From Ypsolopha sequella (Eukaryota > Arthropoda > Insecta > Lepidoptera > Ypsolophidae): DNA of 64,000 nt. Numbering within the stretch: position 1 is the stretch's first letter; each line of letters opens with the position of its first letter. Below the pieces are notes generated by a model. The model had not been told where the DNA came from and did no database searches. It saw only the letters and a list, made by a program, of their open reading frames with translations. The stretch spans positions 12,372,229-12,436,228 of the forward strand of contig OW203988.1 of the NCBI GenBank assembly GCA_934047225.1. Reading direction: 5' to 3'. Shown here piece by piece: positions 22,801-37,800 of this stretch. Both the position numbers and the translations under genes were made by a program.

Positions 22801-25800
22801 CTTATTGATTCTGCCTAAGCAAGACCCAAGAACGATGGAAAGCAAATGGAATAGAAATTCTAAAATAATTTAGATTGTACATTTTGTATAAAGTAAAAAC
22901 TTTTCAAATTAAGATGCCCACAAATCGTCTATATAGGTATTTTCGGAAAAAAATATAATATCTCGCTGTATCTTAAATACAGGTTTATATGGTACACATA
23001 ATCTGTAGACAAAATCTGTACGTACCCTAAACAGATAAATTTCAATGTGTTTGTCGGAAAATGTACCGAAAAACAGAGAATCAACATGTTGATCCTTTCT
23101 GAAAATGCGGTAGCTCTTGTTTTAATCTGTTTCAAAATTTACAAAAAATGTATTTATTATTCAAAATATTTCAAAGTAAATATTACTCAATAAGTTTAAA
23201 ATTTCGAGAAGAGAGCAAAATGGTTTTTAGCGAAACAAAACAACTACTCTGGGTGCTTTTTATTTTACTAAGAAAATTACTGAATTTTATAAGATATTTT
23301 GTTTGATATGAAAAAGGCCTCCGACTTTGTTGACCATTAAATATAAGCAAATGTGAAAAATACGGTGTTAGAGGTCTTTCCAAATGGCTTTAAGTTATCT
23401 GTATATTAGAAAACAATTCGTTCAAAAGTAGATGATAACAGACAAAGTATGACAATACATATCAGGAGATCCTTAAGAACGTATGATTGTATATATTATA
23501 TACAATATTATATATAATTGTATATAATATATACAAATATATATTATATTATACAATTATACTTCCTTCGATACTACTCAAAGAATGAACAACTCCACGC
23601 GAGCGAAGCCGCGGCCAAAAGCTAGTATAATATAAGAGACAAGGGAAAATTAACATTACCAAGTATAAAATGTGAACTATTTGGTGAATTCTTAACAAAA
23701 TTGCTCGAGCAATAAAAGGTCTTCCAAATTTAATAAAAAGAAACTTGCAATATAGCTAAAAGAAAAATATTTTTATAAACTAGGAGATAATTAAAATGCT
23801 TATTGTTTGTCTTTTATTAATTTTTTTTATTTAGATATCTCTTACTTCAGTATTAATTGAGCATTTATATTTTTTATAATTTTGGCAATGTAAATAAAGA
23901 CTTTAGGTAGTTACTAAATTAGAAGTAGGTAGGTACATCAATTAGTAGTAAATAATAAAATGCTATTTTAACCTGTCAATGTTTTCATGTTTTGTAAAAG
24001 GTAAGTTTTTATATAACTTCGCGAATTTATTTTTATTTTGTTCAGATCTTATATAAATAGGCATATCATTATAATAACATTGGAATTTTGCTCTTTAATC
24101 TTCTGCCGCCAAAATAGTTATTCACTTTTACAGTTTCATATACACTATTTTAGTCTGGTGTTTACTGATTTTATTAAAATAGTTAGTTTACTTATTCTAT
24201 AAGTATTCTTTCTTTAAATTTGTTCCTATATATTTATAAACTTAAAACTTAAATTTAAGTACAAAATTATTAATAATAAAATTCAAGACATTAGCAATAA
24301 TTATTATGCAATATTTATTTAATATAACATTTTTTTAATTAAAAACAAACCTATTAGAAAAATCACGCTCTAGTTAGAAGATTCGCTGAAAAGATATTAG
24401 CATAGAATACCTATTACTCTCATATTTGAAGTAATTTATGCACAAACAGGGATCCATACAAATTTCGCACTTCATTAGAATGCAGTCTACGTTTAAGCAG
24501 GCCGTGGAAGTCCATACAGATATAGATGTTACCAGCGTCGGACTGAGCCTAAGGGGCCCGGATGGCTCAATTATTTTTTTCAAAATTTCTAGTCAAGCTT
24601 TCATTCGGCCGGGGACTAATAATTTTCTGTTTTTACACGAAAAATGATGAGTTTAGAAAATAATATACAAATTTTCATCACCTCTGCAATTAATATTTAT
24701 CACAAAAAAATTATAGTTTTTGACTCTTAATATCTAGAAAAACACGCTTCGTTTGTATATATGATATGATTTAGATAAGTAATTTTGCAAAATCTCGAGA
24801 CAGAATTGAAAATAGAAAGAAATTCAAAACTTTGAAAATTTCTTTTCCTGTAGTAAGCTCAGGAGGGCCCGCGCAGGCGAGGGCCCAAATGGCAATCGCC
24901 ACCCTGACTCTATGGCCAGTCCGACCCTGGATGTTACTTATATAGTGGACAGCCATGACCGTAACCCTGCCATTTTGCCGAAAGAGGTACCTATATATAA
25001 GGTGACATTTATTTATACATCCGAATTCATACTGAAGACTCAGTAAGTGTTTGATAGCCCTTTTTTATGAGTATAAATTATTTTTCGTGTTCCTTACAAT
25101 TACAAGCACAGCCCCGAGTCAATTACTATGGGGGGGGGGGTCAATATTTTATTTTGCGAAATTAGTGAAAAGTGTCATCGGTCCATCACTGATCACTTAC
25201 CATCAGTTATCACTTACTTAGTTTTTATAATTAAGTAACAGTTTATTAGATTATTTTAACGACAAAGTAAATATTTATAATGTATACTCCCAAAGTAATA
25301 ATGCGCATAAAAATCTATAGCCAAACGACCGGACGTACCACCTGACCTTATTGATTGTAATAGAAAGTGTAAGGAAGTACGAACTTTGCCGAACAGTGGC
25401 GAAGATTTGTATGCGCATTATCACTTCGGGAGCACTGTATATAGGTAAATAGATCGCGAAAGGGTGGGAGTGACATATCAGTATTGTACCCGCCCCGCAC
25501 TCCCGCCTTATCGCTTACTATACAGGGGGCTAAGATGATGTAGCCACAGATAATATAACTGAAGCCGGAAACTGGCGATAGAATCCGACCAAACAAATAC
25601 GTCCCGTGAAAAAAAAACAAGAAATAATGAAAAAAGGAAAACAGTTTTTTCATACATTGTGGTCCAAAAGGCATGTAACTTTGGGTTCATTCTATAGTAA
25701 AAGTTGTTCGTAGAGACGAGTACTATCGACAGTTTTCGGGTACACTCAGTATAAGGTATTATAATGTCCCATCGCTCTAGTCCGAATATACTGTAGTCCT

Positions 25801-28800
25801 GTTTCGAAATCTAGACAGGTGTCTAGGTGTGAAGTTATCAACTCCTGATAAATTCCCATAGCTAAAATACTAAAAGATAAAAAAAAGAAAAAAACAGGGG
25901 AATTACGCCATTTTAGGACATAGTTTTCATTATTTTGGTATGTAAATTAACCATAATTTTTCCATGATTTTCAAACAAATGTCCGATACGACCTCACTTG
26001 AGAATTTTAGACATTATACTGACTGTGATGTGTGATTGCTTATACAAAAGTAGTCTGTCTTTGTCTGTCTATTCATTTGATATCCATCTGTCAAATCAGT
26101 CAGCAGCAAATTGTTATAAATTTATCCTGATTGTAAAGGACACATTTTTAACAGCCATTTCTCAAATGACGTCACACGAAGCCAAATGGAAGTCACAGCT
26201 TTCTTGTAAAAATATTCATCATCATGAGATATTTTAGACCACAAGTTCTAAAATACGGCTTACTAAACCTAAATTCGCTTAGATTAAATTATGTTAAGGT
26301 GTGTTAATAAGATACAAACTCTCTATGTTTTAGGCTCACGTATTTGCAGACAGACATACATACTTCAAAAAGTATTTTTACCAGGACGACAACAACGTGC
26401 AAGTATTCTAAAACATTTTTTTAAATACCTACACCGAATTCGCAAACAATGGTTGACATACAAACCCAAACACCTTTAACGGAGCGCGTCAAAGAGATAA
26501 CCATTATTTGAGTTCACTCGGTTCTTGAATACTTAATATTCTATCGGGATTTTAAAGTCAGTTGAGGCGGTTAGTGACTTACATTTTAACATCCTAATTT
26601 ATTTCTTGATCATGCGCTAACTTCCTTAATAATTTTTTTGTGCTACTATTTCTTAGTTTTGGCGCGGGAAACCTGCCAACGCTTAGGCCTTTTCTTATCT
26701 TTATAAGTTTGCAACTTAAATTTAATACAATTTTGTTATTGCAAGAAAAGATATTCCATATTTACGGGCGCATTTTATATGTCGCAAAAATTAGATGTAT
26801 ATTTTTTCGCAGTACAATCCGAGGGATCTTTCGCTGTATCTTTCTTTCTACTTCAGAGTGGAAACTTTTATCATATCACATACATCTCCTGTATCCCTAA
26901 AGACAATATGTCAGTTCTCCAAGGTTTTAATTAATTTCAAAATACATACCTTATAAATTAAAGTTCTCGTTTAGTTACTTTGCAAGTTAGCATCTATTAG
27001 AAACCTCCCATGTTGCGAATATTCGAATGGTAATAAAACTAAGCATCCTGCTATGCTACTTGTCCCGTAAGTCTGCATCTTTATTGCCGTTTACTTACTC
27101 ATACATGTTCATTTTACTCACATCGAGCAGCTTGTTGAGGCATGTTACTGCTAAAGTATAATTTGACGTATCTGTTATATATATGAATAGATTTTTATTT
27201 ATGCTATATACTTAGTTACGTAACTTTTAATAAAAAAAAAGTAACAATAGAACTAAATATTAGAAAGCTAAAATAAAATAAAACAAACATCGGGCTTACT
27301 TAAATTTTATAAAACAAAAAACGGAAACTCTTATAGGTAACTGTCGATGTCAGTCTGTCCGCCCTTCTGTATGTTTGCGACAAAATAACAGTAACAATAA
27401 CTGCAAAGCCAACTAAAATTTGGCATGTAAAACGAGAATTAATCTCACGCAAGCGCCTCTTCTACTAAACCGTGAAAATGCCTATAGAGTTTTGTAATTA
27501 TTTATAAGTAAGTGTCATAAATGTAATATAAAACATCTATGGTAAGTGTCACAAAACAATGTAATACTTCATTGTTGCTGTCTTTATATTTCCAGCGCTT
27601 CGAAAACTTGTCTTCTACGCGGGTACATCAGTAAGCCATATCACTTGTGTACATCTGTTAACTTCCCAGGGGCGGTAATAAAAAAGAACACTAAACACAA
27701 ACAGCAACTTGCGAAGATTTATTCTATCGACGAAACTTTTGCTGAAAGAGGTCCTAGGGCTCTAAAGTTACGACTAGTAAATTGAGAAACATATGTATTG
27801 ACTATAAAATTGGGAGGGTTTTAGAATAGTCAGCCACGCGCAAAGGTAAATCTTTTTGTACGATTATCACCTTTATGCTAACTCAAACCGTACGTATATC
27901 TCTCTCAAGAGCAATAGCATGTTTACTCTAAGTGTTTACCAGAGATTATCAATATTCTCCATGTAAATTAGACATTGACAGTAACATTCGACGCACGCAA
28001 CCATCACACAATGTATATTCCCAAACGGATCTTCTTGTCCTTGTAAATGTTGATCATTGATTTTAGATTTCAACTTCTGATCTCTTATATGCAGTAAATT
28101 ACGATGAATATGGATTTCCTTATTGTCCTGATAGGATAATTGTTATTGTAGGTATTATGCGTTTCAAGGAATTCATTAATATCGGCTCTAATTACAAGTT
28201 TATCGGTAAATGTTATGTATTGTACTCGTCTAAAAAGTTAGGTTTATCAATAAATGTGATAATTAATTTAAAATAACAACTTATTTTGAACAAGTTTTTC
28301 AAAATAGACTATTCCCATTGATAAAATTCTGAATTAAGTTAAAATTATATATAATTAATTATTTATATTTATAAAGGGGGTCAAAGCTGTTCGGATATTC
28401 GACTTAGATATTTTGTCCTGATATGACAAGGGTTAAATATAAACCGTATTTGGGGACACACGACCTAAATATTTTAGTGTTTTAGTGGGATTCTAACCGA
28501 AGACCTTTCAGTGGACCAAAGCAAGCTCAAACCTCTGAGTCAAGAGATAGCAAAACTGTCGTAAAACAATATTTATTATATACAAGGTTGTTAAATGAAG
28601 TTGCGGAAGCCGAAAACTGGCAATAGTACTAGAAAACACAAACAACTTTCCGTAAAAAAAAATCGAGAAATAAAAAAAAAATCTATTGTTTCATACATTT
28701 TGGTCGGGTAACTTTTTTATGGAACAGCTGATTTTTTTTGGTGATTCGAGGGTTGACTTCATAGTAGAAGTTGTTCGTATGGACGAATACTATCGCCAGT

Positions 28801-31800
28801 TTCCGGCTTCCGCAACTTCATCTTCATCGAGGGGTTATCAGCGGTGTTCCGAGTGTGAACTGAAAGTCACAGTCGATACTCGGTACAACCGCGTTTCACC
28901 GACGTTTCACTTCGAGCACAAATACACGCTTTTTAGGGCATGCAGGTTTCCTTACGATGTTTTCCGTCACCGTTCAGCAAGTGGTAAGAACAAATACTAT
29001 GCACACAAATTCTGAAAAACTAATTGGTGCATACCGGACCGGGGATCGAACCTGGTTCTCAAGGTTGGGAGGCCAGCGTTCTACCCCTGAGCTACCGCCG
29101 CTTATTTATAAATATCTCAATACTGTTCCCAGATCCTTTAAAGTGATATAACCAGGTTGCGTCATGTCATAGTTCGTATCTCGGACATTGCCAATAACTG
29201 CCAGAACCAACCAACAAAGGCGGATGTCCAATGCATTTTATATATTTTATTTGCGCAAAATGTAAAGCTTATTCACGGAATAAAATGTGAGATGTGTCAC
29301 AAAATATTCGTGTAACTTTTCCGTAATTTTTGGCTCCCTGGCATAAAAGGCAAATTGAGGTGTAAAATAACACGTTCAAATAAATTATTTGGGATGATTT
29401 TAGTGTGTCATAAAAGTTGGAATAAAATGATGTAATCATCGCCGATTCTGTATAAGGTGATAATTTTGCGACCGATCATAAAATCAATGGTTGAAGCATC
29501 AAGCCCAAAGTATTATTACAGGTATTAAGAAATATTATTATCTGTAAATAAATAAATAATCATGATATCCCCACTTCCCCACTGTTATTATAAATGCGAA
29601 AGTGTGTTTGTTGGTTTGTCCTTCTTTAACGAAACAACAGAGCAACGGATCGACGTGATTTTTTGCACAGAGATAGTTTATGGGCCGAGGAGTGAAATGA
29701 AAAAAAACTAAACAAACTAAACCAGCGCGGGCGAAACCGCGGGCAAAAGCTAGTGCTTAAATATTTTTCAAATTATCTATGCTTTTATTACAAGGCTTGT
29801 TATCCACTTTAACCAGGAAAATATTAAACTTAGGAACCTTGATGATTATTATACTCGTAAATATAAAAGCCTGTTCGTTTTTGTTTTTATCAGATTTCAA
29901 ATTTTATGTTAATTAATTGTTTATGTCAAGGTGTTGGGGTGACGACATGCCATTTATATCACATGGTACTGTTGAGGTTCTAACTCTAATCTAAACGCTA
30001 AGTAGATTGACAAACGGTTGAAGGTCGTACGCATCCGGCAGTGTGGTTGACGCCTTGTTTGTTCATTTTACCAACTACAGTTTTCATGTAAAGAGACTCT
30101 TGATACTTTTTAATAAAGTCAGTAATCCTTTGCGCAAACTGTACTATATAGGAATGTGTTTGAAGATACAGCGATGCGTCTAACAGTGAAAGTGACTGTG
30201 GCTAGGTAACCTTTGGTATTGACCACTCGTGACAGCAACGAACCGTTTGTAGGTTGATGTTCAGGCCATGTTATACTGGTTTATTCAATAATGTCAATAA
30301 CAATTGACTAGTTATTTCGTAATATTTCTATTTACTTTATGAAGATTCCATGGCAATTCGATAAATAGATTACGTAAAACAGATACGATCCTACTTTTTC
30401 CTAAATCATACGCAAAAATGTAACAGGTTTTATAAATCATCTCTACGGTTTTCTTGGTGCGAAAAATTTATGGAGGAAATTATGTAAATTCTGCTTTTCA
30501 CTTCACTGATCGACCGTCTCCCAACCCGAAATTAGATTTTACTTTTAAATAAAAATGTCCTTTCATAATCTTTGTCTAAACCGAATGCCTTGCATAAACG
30601 ATTAAGTAGTCAGTTCATTAGGAGAACAATTAAGAATTTCATAACGATCAAACATCAGCTATGACCTGGTCGTGAGACTTGATCGGTGCAGATTGCAAAA
30701 GCTTCGCCCTCGCGATAGAGCAACGCGGATTGTAAACAAAGATCAGTTTGAATAGTCTAATTCCTTACTGCTGGCCGAAACCAAAACAAAATGGGTAGGG
30801 TTGCCTGTGACAGAATGTAAGAAATTACTGCGGCATAACTAGCGGGATTCCTTAGGACCGGAGGAAGTGATAAACATAAGTTTGGACAGTGATTTAAATA
30901 AAGCTCAGAAATGATGGGAAAAAATCCTTATCTATTAAAAACTAATCGAAGTTACTGGTCGTTGGCACTTAGCAGGACAATGAACTTGGCATTTACAAGT
31001 TTACGACCGTGAATCCGGAGTCCGTATCTTAAAAAATTAAGAACCGGAAGTTTAAATCAAATTCTGACCCAAACCAATGCATGGAAAATATAAATACTGT
31101 ATGCGGTACTGAGAACATTATTTAATTAATTCGAATATGAATAAGTGTGGTACTTAGTAGATATTTAATTTAGTAAGTTTAGATTTTTAATTTGCCGGTT
31201 TATCTTCAATAGTTTAAGATATAAAACAAAGACGAAATATTCCATCTCACGATTCGTAGAGATATCTAAAAGCCTGACGATGTTATTATAACGAAACCGG
31301 TCGCTAGTGTAGAATATATGAAAGTGGAACAGGTACCAAGAATTTGTTTTATTTACAATTATTTACAATATATAATCTATCAGTTGGCAATTGGTGGAAC
31401 TTGGAAGGGAAGAGCTTGGCACCTATAGCACCGGTACATACACTCTTGTAGGCGCCAAGGTAATCCTATTCTATTATTGTGCAATTTTTAGATAAATAAA
31501 ATCATATTCTATTCTGGAATACATAATGCATAAAAAATAACTTATCCTTTATATCCTTTGACAATGCCTATAAGGCAACACCGGCCAGATAGTACAAGCG
31601 ATTTTCTATTCGTTATAATATTGTTAAAAATTGCCGGCTCCACAAAAGCAAGGAAACCATGTGAGAGTATATCTTTAGCAACTGGGAGCTCTAAACTATC
31701 TTTCTGGATCTTTATCTAGATATAAAGACAGTATATAGTAGGCAACCCTAAGCGAGTGAGCAAAGGAAACAAGCCGGCGGCGGCATTGGGCGCTAAGTTC

Positions 31801-34800
31801 TGACATTGCGTGAGAACGAGATTAGAATTGCTTAACTTGTGTTCCTTCACCCTCATCTGTAATATGAATCCTACCGACCCTACCGTTATTTAATTTTCAC
31901 AAACCTGAGGATGAATTATCTCCAGCCCTTCAACTCTTCGAGTATAGGTTTAAGGGAAAAGTGTTTGCTAAAAATCTAGTGAGAATTTGTGCTGGGACAA
32001 AAGGGTTTTCCAAAAAGTGAGCAGTTTGCACAGAAAGATACAGGTAGCAGCGCGGTTTATGAGGTCTGACCTTGACTGCGCTAGTAATTTTTTCTCTGTC
32101 GCACTTAGTAATTCTGTACGCGAATGAACACATGCGCTAGTCCACCACCACTTTCGGCGAGCAGTCAAACATCATGCCTCGACCTGTACTACAATCAATG
32201 AAAGTAATTCAATTGAAAGGGAACCTGAAAAATGTGTATCGTCACTACCTATATCACGCAGATTTTCAAAGTAGATACCTATCTTGTTTTTTTTTTCACT
32301 GACAACTTTTCGGTATTTTTCCAACGTGATGGGGTAAAATCCATGTCTTACAGTCGATGTGAAAACATGATTTTTGGGTCATAAAATTTGGGTATATTGT
32401 CAGCCTGTCAGGGCCGTGGAATTATTAATTACTAAATGCAACTAAAATATTATTATAAATTATTAGATACAAATAATAAGGGCATACATTTTAAAATGTT
32501 ATTGTTGCATGCATGCCCTGTAGTCGCGAGAATCAAACCTGGTCTACCACTGCTTTAGAATCTACAAATAAAACCGAATAAGCCTGCCACAGTAAAAACT
32601 CATTCAGCCGTTATGTACATTGACTTAATGTTACATAATAAAGTAATTTATCTAAGCAAGGAGAATGTATTTTTAATGAATACAATCGTTAATATGAACT
32701 TGACCTTAGTGTTTTGTAGCGTGATCAATAAAGTACCTGCATTACCATTTATTTAGATAAGAGGTGAGCTAAGATTTAACATTAAACTTTGCACTTGCCT
32801 CTCGTTATAATGTCAAGGACAGACAAAGTACAAGTACTATCGCTCTGCTATTTAGACCTGGAAGTCCATAGGAAATACACGAAAATAATAGGTTTTTACA
32901 TATGAAATTGCCGAAATTTTCTTACAGATTCAGGAATTCCTGTAATTCAATAGCATTATCTGTTTTTTGTTAGAAAGTTGATTTCAAGGTTGTACATCTA
33001 CGTATAAAATTTTGTTTTTATTGTCAGTTTGATAACCAAAATAAAATTTTCAAAAACAGATCGTTCTAAATGCCATCCATTTCCATGCTAAGATTCGTAA
33101 TGATTTTTTACAGCTGACACTTAAAAAAAAAATTGTTCTGTTAGCTTAAGAGGGCGCCGAGCAAAATAATCTTAAACGATAGTCACTGTTAAATTGATGT
33201 ATTGAATAATATTTCAATGATAAATAAATAAAATATATATTTATTATCACAGAGAATGTATCTACACTTCCGCCGCAGCGAATATTAAAAATTACTTATG
33301 GTGTAAGAAACAAATCTATCTAAAGTAGGCCCAAAATCTAAAAAAGATATTGGGGTTTTAGTAATTTCAATAACTTAACTGTCGAATTTTGTCTCAACCA
33401 CAATTCAAGACAATCACAAACGTTATAAAATACAACTGGGCCGTTTCACATTTTTAAAATTCTGTCTGGTAAATTAAATATGCTTTTTTCTGTTAAATTC
33501 AATAAAAACGACCACGATAAAAAACGACTACAAGAGAGCAAGCGAGGTGTCTAATCGTTCTACGCTCGGCGCAGCCTTAATGTTGTATCATTCATACACA
33601 AAAGAAAAAACAAAATTTGGATTTGTCATTCCTAAATAAAGTGCAAAAATGTTAGTACTGAAAATTAAGTTTCCTACAAATTCTCAATAGATAACGTCAA
33701 TTTCATATGTAAAGAAAGACCTATTATAATAAGAAGTTTAAATCAAATTGTACTCGTGCAAAACTATGTAAGTAGTACGATTTTCAAAAGTTTGGTATTA
33801 ATTTTCATTATTAAATTTATCGATGGTATGTTGGAACTTATTCGTAACTTCTTTAAGAATTTAAATTAAAATTAAGAGTGTTTAAAAGCTATTTTCAGTT
33901 GAATAGTTATATATTCAACTGTAAATAGCTTTTAAACACTCATATCGTTAAATCCTCATTACGAAATTAAAAATAGTGCATAATAACTATTTTTTTACGA
34001 ACGTCCCTGATACAGGAAGAAAATGAAATTAAAGTACAGTTTTCTTCACAAAATAATGCTATAATAGTATTGTGAAACTGGCACATAAAGAGGTTAATTA
34101 AACTCGTTTTTTAACTCACACTCGAGTATACTAAAACTTTTATAAACTACTATATTAGTTATTTGATATGATTCTATTAGTTTATTAAATATAGCAAAGA
34201 TTCTAAGGTACAACAATAATACGCGTGAATCGGCGGCTATTTATTACAACGATCCTACGAAGCCTTTAATTATAACTTTTGATTGAACTTTGATTGCTTA
34301 TTTTAGTAGCCGTTTAAACTACGATGTAGAAGTTTACTAGGTAGTTGTTTAGTAGGCAACCGAGGTAGAATTATATCGAAATTTATTGTATATTTTAATT
34401 GGAAATTTACATTGCTAGGTCTTTATTGGTTCCATGTTTGATATTGTCATTACAAAACAATGTAGCCAATAAAATGTTGGCGAAATATATTTGAACCTAC
34501 ATACGTACTTCAGTAGGTGTTAACAAATTGAGATGCTTAACATTTCACAATAGAAATACACACTTAGATATTGTTGATTTTTCTCTTGTTTTTAGGTTCG
34601 TCCATCGTATTTACTCGAATGTCTCAATATATTCTTGAATTAAAACGCACAAAAAAAAATTTGCGAAAAAATACGGTACGATAAACGATATATTAAAAAA
34701 AAATTTTTTTTTACATGACATTTAAATTTGCCCTTAAGGTTCAATTTAAATATGATTATCGTTATATAATTTAAATCTTTTGACGTTGAAGTTTTTTTCA

Positions 34801-37800
34801 GTTCAATTCAATGCCATTTTATCTGGCTTCCGATAATTTGCCTCCCCACTTTAGTGCTTTATTGTTTTCACATAACGTGAGCATATGTCCCGTTTTGAAC
34901 GGGACAGTTCCATTTTTCGGTACTCCGTCCCGGTGTCCCCGAGGAAAGCTTCGGGACGCGGAATTGTCCCGTTTTGAGAATGCTATGCCTATGCATCATT
35001 TGCGACATCCAAACTGCGCGAAAAATTCGAATTTCACTCAGCTTCCGTGACATCGCTCCACGCTGCGCTTTTTCAATTCGTGCGCAAGAAAAAATTTCAA
35101 CTTCAAGGATAAGCCAGATCAAAATTCAGATATAATTCTGAATTATTTAGTCCAGGTACGGACAGAAAATAATTTGATTGCAAAATTGTGGCAAAATCAT
35201 CTTTAATTTTCAAACTAAATACTAAACACTGTGAGTCCCGTAGTCCTAATAATGTTTATAGTGACCATGTTTTAAAATCGTATCTTTAATTTTCAAGTGT
35301 ATATTTGTTGATTTATTTATTGTGCTCCTAATTCTGTAGCCGACGACAATTATGACGATGTCCCGTTTTGAGCAAAAATAAAAATGGTCACATTATTATT
35401 ACATCAACAAAAAATTAAACAGCTATTTTTCTTTTTAATTGTTCTTTGTACCATGCAGTATCTGCAATGAGGTTACATACTAATATACAAGATCATTGAG
35501 TACCTATCCCTAGCTGCTATCGCGTAGCGGAAACACATTTAAAACTCGCCCAAGATTCTCTTTTTGTCTTGTGATCGACTTTGATTGATCGACAAACCTC
35601 TTAGAATTTAAGTAAACGAATCTAACTCACTTTCAAGCGGTTATCGATTAAGTACACAAATAGATAAATGAGAGACTAATCACAAATTTTAATTTTGACC
35701 TTCACATCGGCCTTCTAAAGGTTTGTCTGTGATTAATTACTGTTAAGCCTTTTATCATTAACCTAATAGTTTAGTAAAGGAAGGGCGAAGGACCGTAAAC
35801 GGTATTTTATTAAAAGAGCATTTGGTTTAAATGGTATTTCAGAATGACCTACAGGTCGTAGCGCATCTTCTGTAGGGATTACGTCATGATTCACGAGACT
35901 ATATCTTGTCAAAGGTGAACTAGCGAGATTCCACGTTTAACCTTTAGGGTGCTGCTCAGCGTCTGCTATGTCAAGCGATGACATATCACATGAATAAAGT
36001 CATTATGTTGGAGGGTACTTATTTATTACAATGACCGTGCCTGATTGGAATAGGTAGGCTAATTTACCTTAAGTCCGCGACAACAAACGAAAAATATTAA
36101 TACATTTTTGTTGAAAACCGAGATCCCGGAAATAGTTCAACTACAACGTATGTTTACATGAAATGACTCACATTATTGGAATTTATAGCAATTCCAGCGC
36201 CACCATGTAGGTAATAAAATTGCAAATAATATTATGGCCTCGGATTAGATCGGTTATATTACTTCACTCTTTGGATTCAATTGTAGATGGAAGCCGAAAA
36301 GTCAAGTTCTTCGATTAGGTAAATTGGCTCCACAAAATTATTACCGGAATCCCAGGATTTGATCAAATTATATAATTATATTCCGGGGTATTCAAGTTTT
36401 TAACCACTCTGTTGCCAACTTTAGGTAAAATTTATCTACCTTTTCCCATCACTGGTTTTAATGGAATGACTATAAATGATCTATAAATTATTATATATAA
36501 TTATATTTAATAATGATATATAAAGTATATCATATAAAACAACTTTTTTTCACATTAACTTGGGTTATATTTGTTTATGTTGTATTATCGCTGTGGATAC
36601 TCTAATTATTACTATAACAAACTAAAATTCAACCAGAAACAAATCTCAAGAATAGAAATATTTTGAAAATATTGAAATATTAACTTGTACGACTCAATCT
36701 AATATACTTTACTTTCAAATCCTAAATTATCGTTAAGAAAAAACAGAATTTTGGTATATAGCCTAGACCTATAGTTGGGGGTTAAATCAGCCAGTTTGAC
36801 AATATCAATATAGAAAAATACGATATGGTGACAATTTTTTTATATTTTTTCCCCACAATACTTCCTATTTTCAAAAGGTGAAGTAATTAAAAAAATCTAC
36901 TTTACCAGTAGAGTTATATATTTATTTTGTGAGCCCTTAATTCTCTATTATAGAATAATATATTATTTAACGTTGCTATTAAAACATAACTTTAAATACT
37001 GGATTGCGCTTAGAACGGAACTACAAAGAGTAGCATTGCCCTGTCCAAAGAAAGCCCAAGGTATTTATAGGTATTCTATCGGCCAATTCATCATCTGTTA
37101 CGTAAATTATCATTCATCTTGTTGCATTTTTAAAATGATTAAAACTGGTATCTTATCTTTGTAGTGATCACGTTTAAAAGTAGCAATGACTCAGAAATTA
37201 ACATTAAGGCCGTATTTCAAGTTTTATGGAAGATTCTGACATGTCACTGTCTCATTGAATACTAGCCTTTGACTGTGGACGTGACACATTTGTAACACTA
37301 CTACTACTGAACACTGGGTCTTACAGATTATTATATTTAATAGCTATTTTTAAGGTTCCGTACCCAAAGGGTAACCAATGGGACCCTATTACTAAGACTC
37401 CGCTGTCCGTCTATCACCAGGCGGTATCTCATGAACCGTGATAATTAGACAGTTGAAATTTTCACAGACAATGTATTTCTGTTGCCGCTACGAGTATAAC
37501 AAAAAATACTAAAAAACAGAAAAAAATAAATATTTAAGGGGGCTCCCATACAACAGACATGTTTTTTTTGCCGTTTTTATAGATAATGGTACGGAACCCT
37601 TCGTGCGCGAGTCCGACTCGCACTTGGCCGTTTTTTTTTCAACTGGTTTAGATGTCCTGAAATATGAACTCATATTTACCTCTAGGATAATAAAAATAAA
37701 AAAAACATGATTTATATAAAAACGGCTCACCTCAATACGTGTTATGATCGGGAAAGCCGATTTATATTTTTATATAAATCATGAATTATCCTCAAGTCTC

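Noticed and set aside
29020..29105. A real tRNA gene on the minus strand
   Set aside because: A and B boxes are good but the stems do not pair as a tRNA, and a SINE body follows.
34811..35122. Open frames over a cgggac-rich segment
   Set aside because: Opposite-strand frames over short inverted gtcccgttttga motifs; probably repeat debris.
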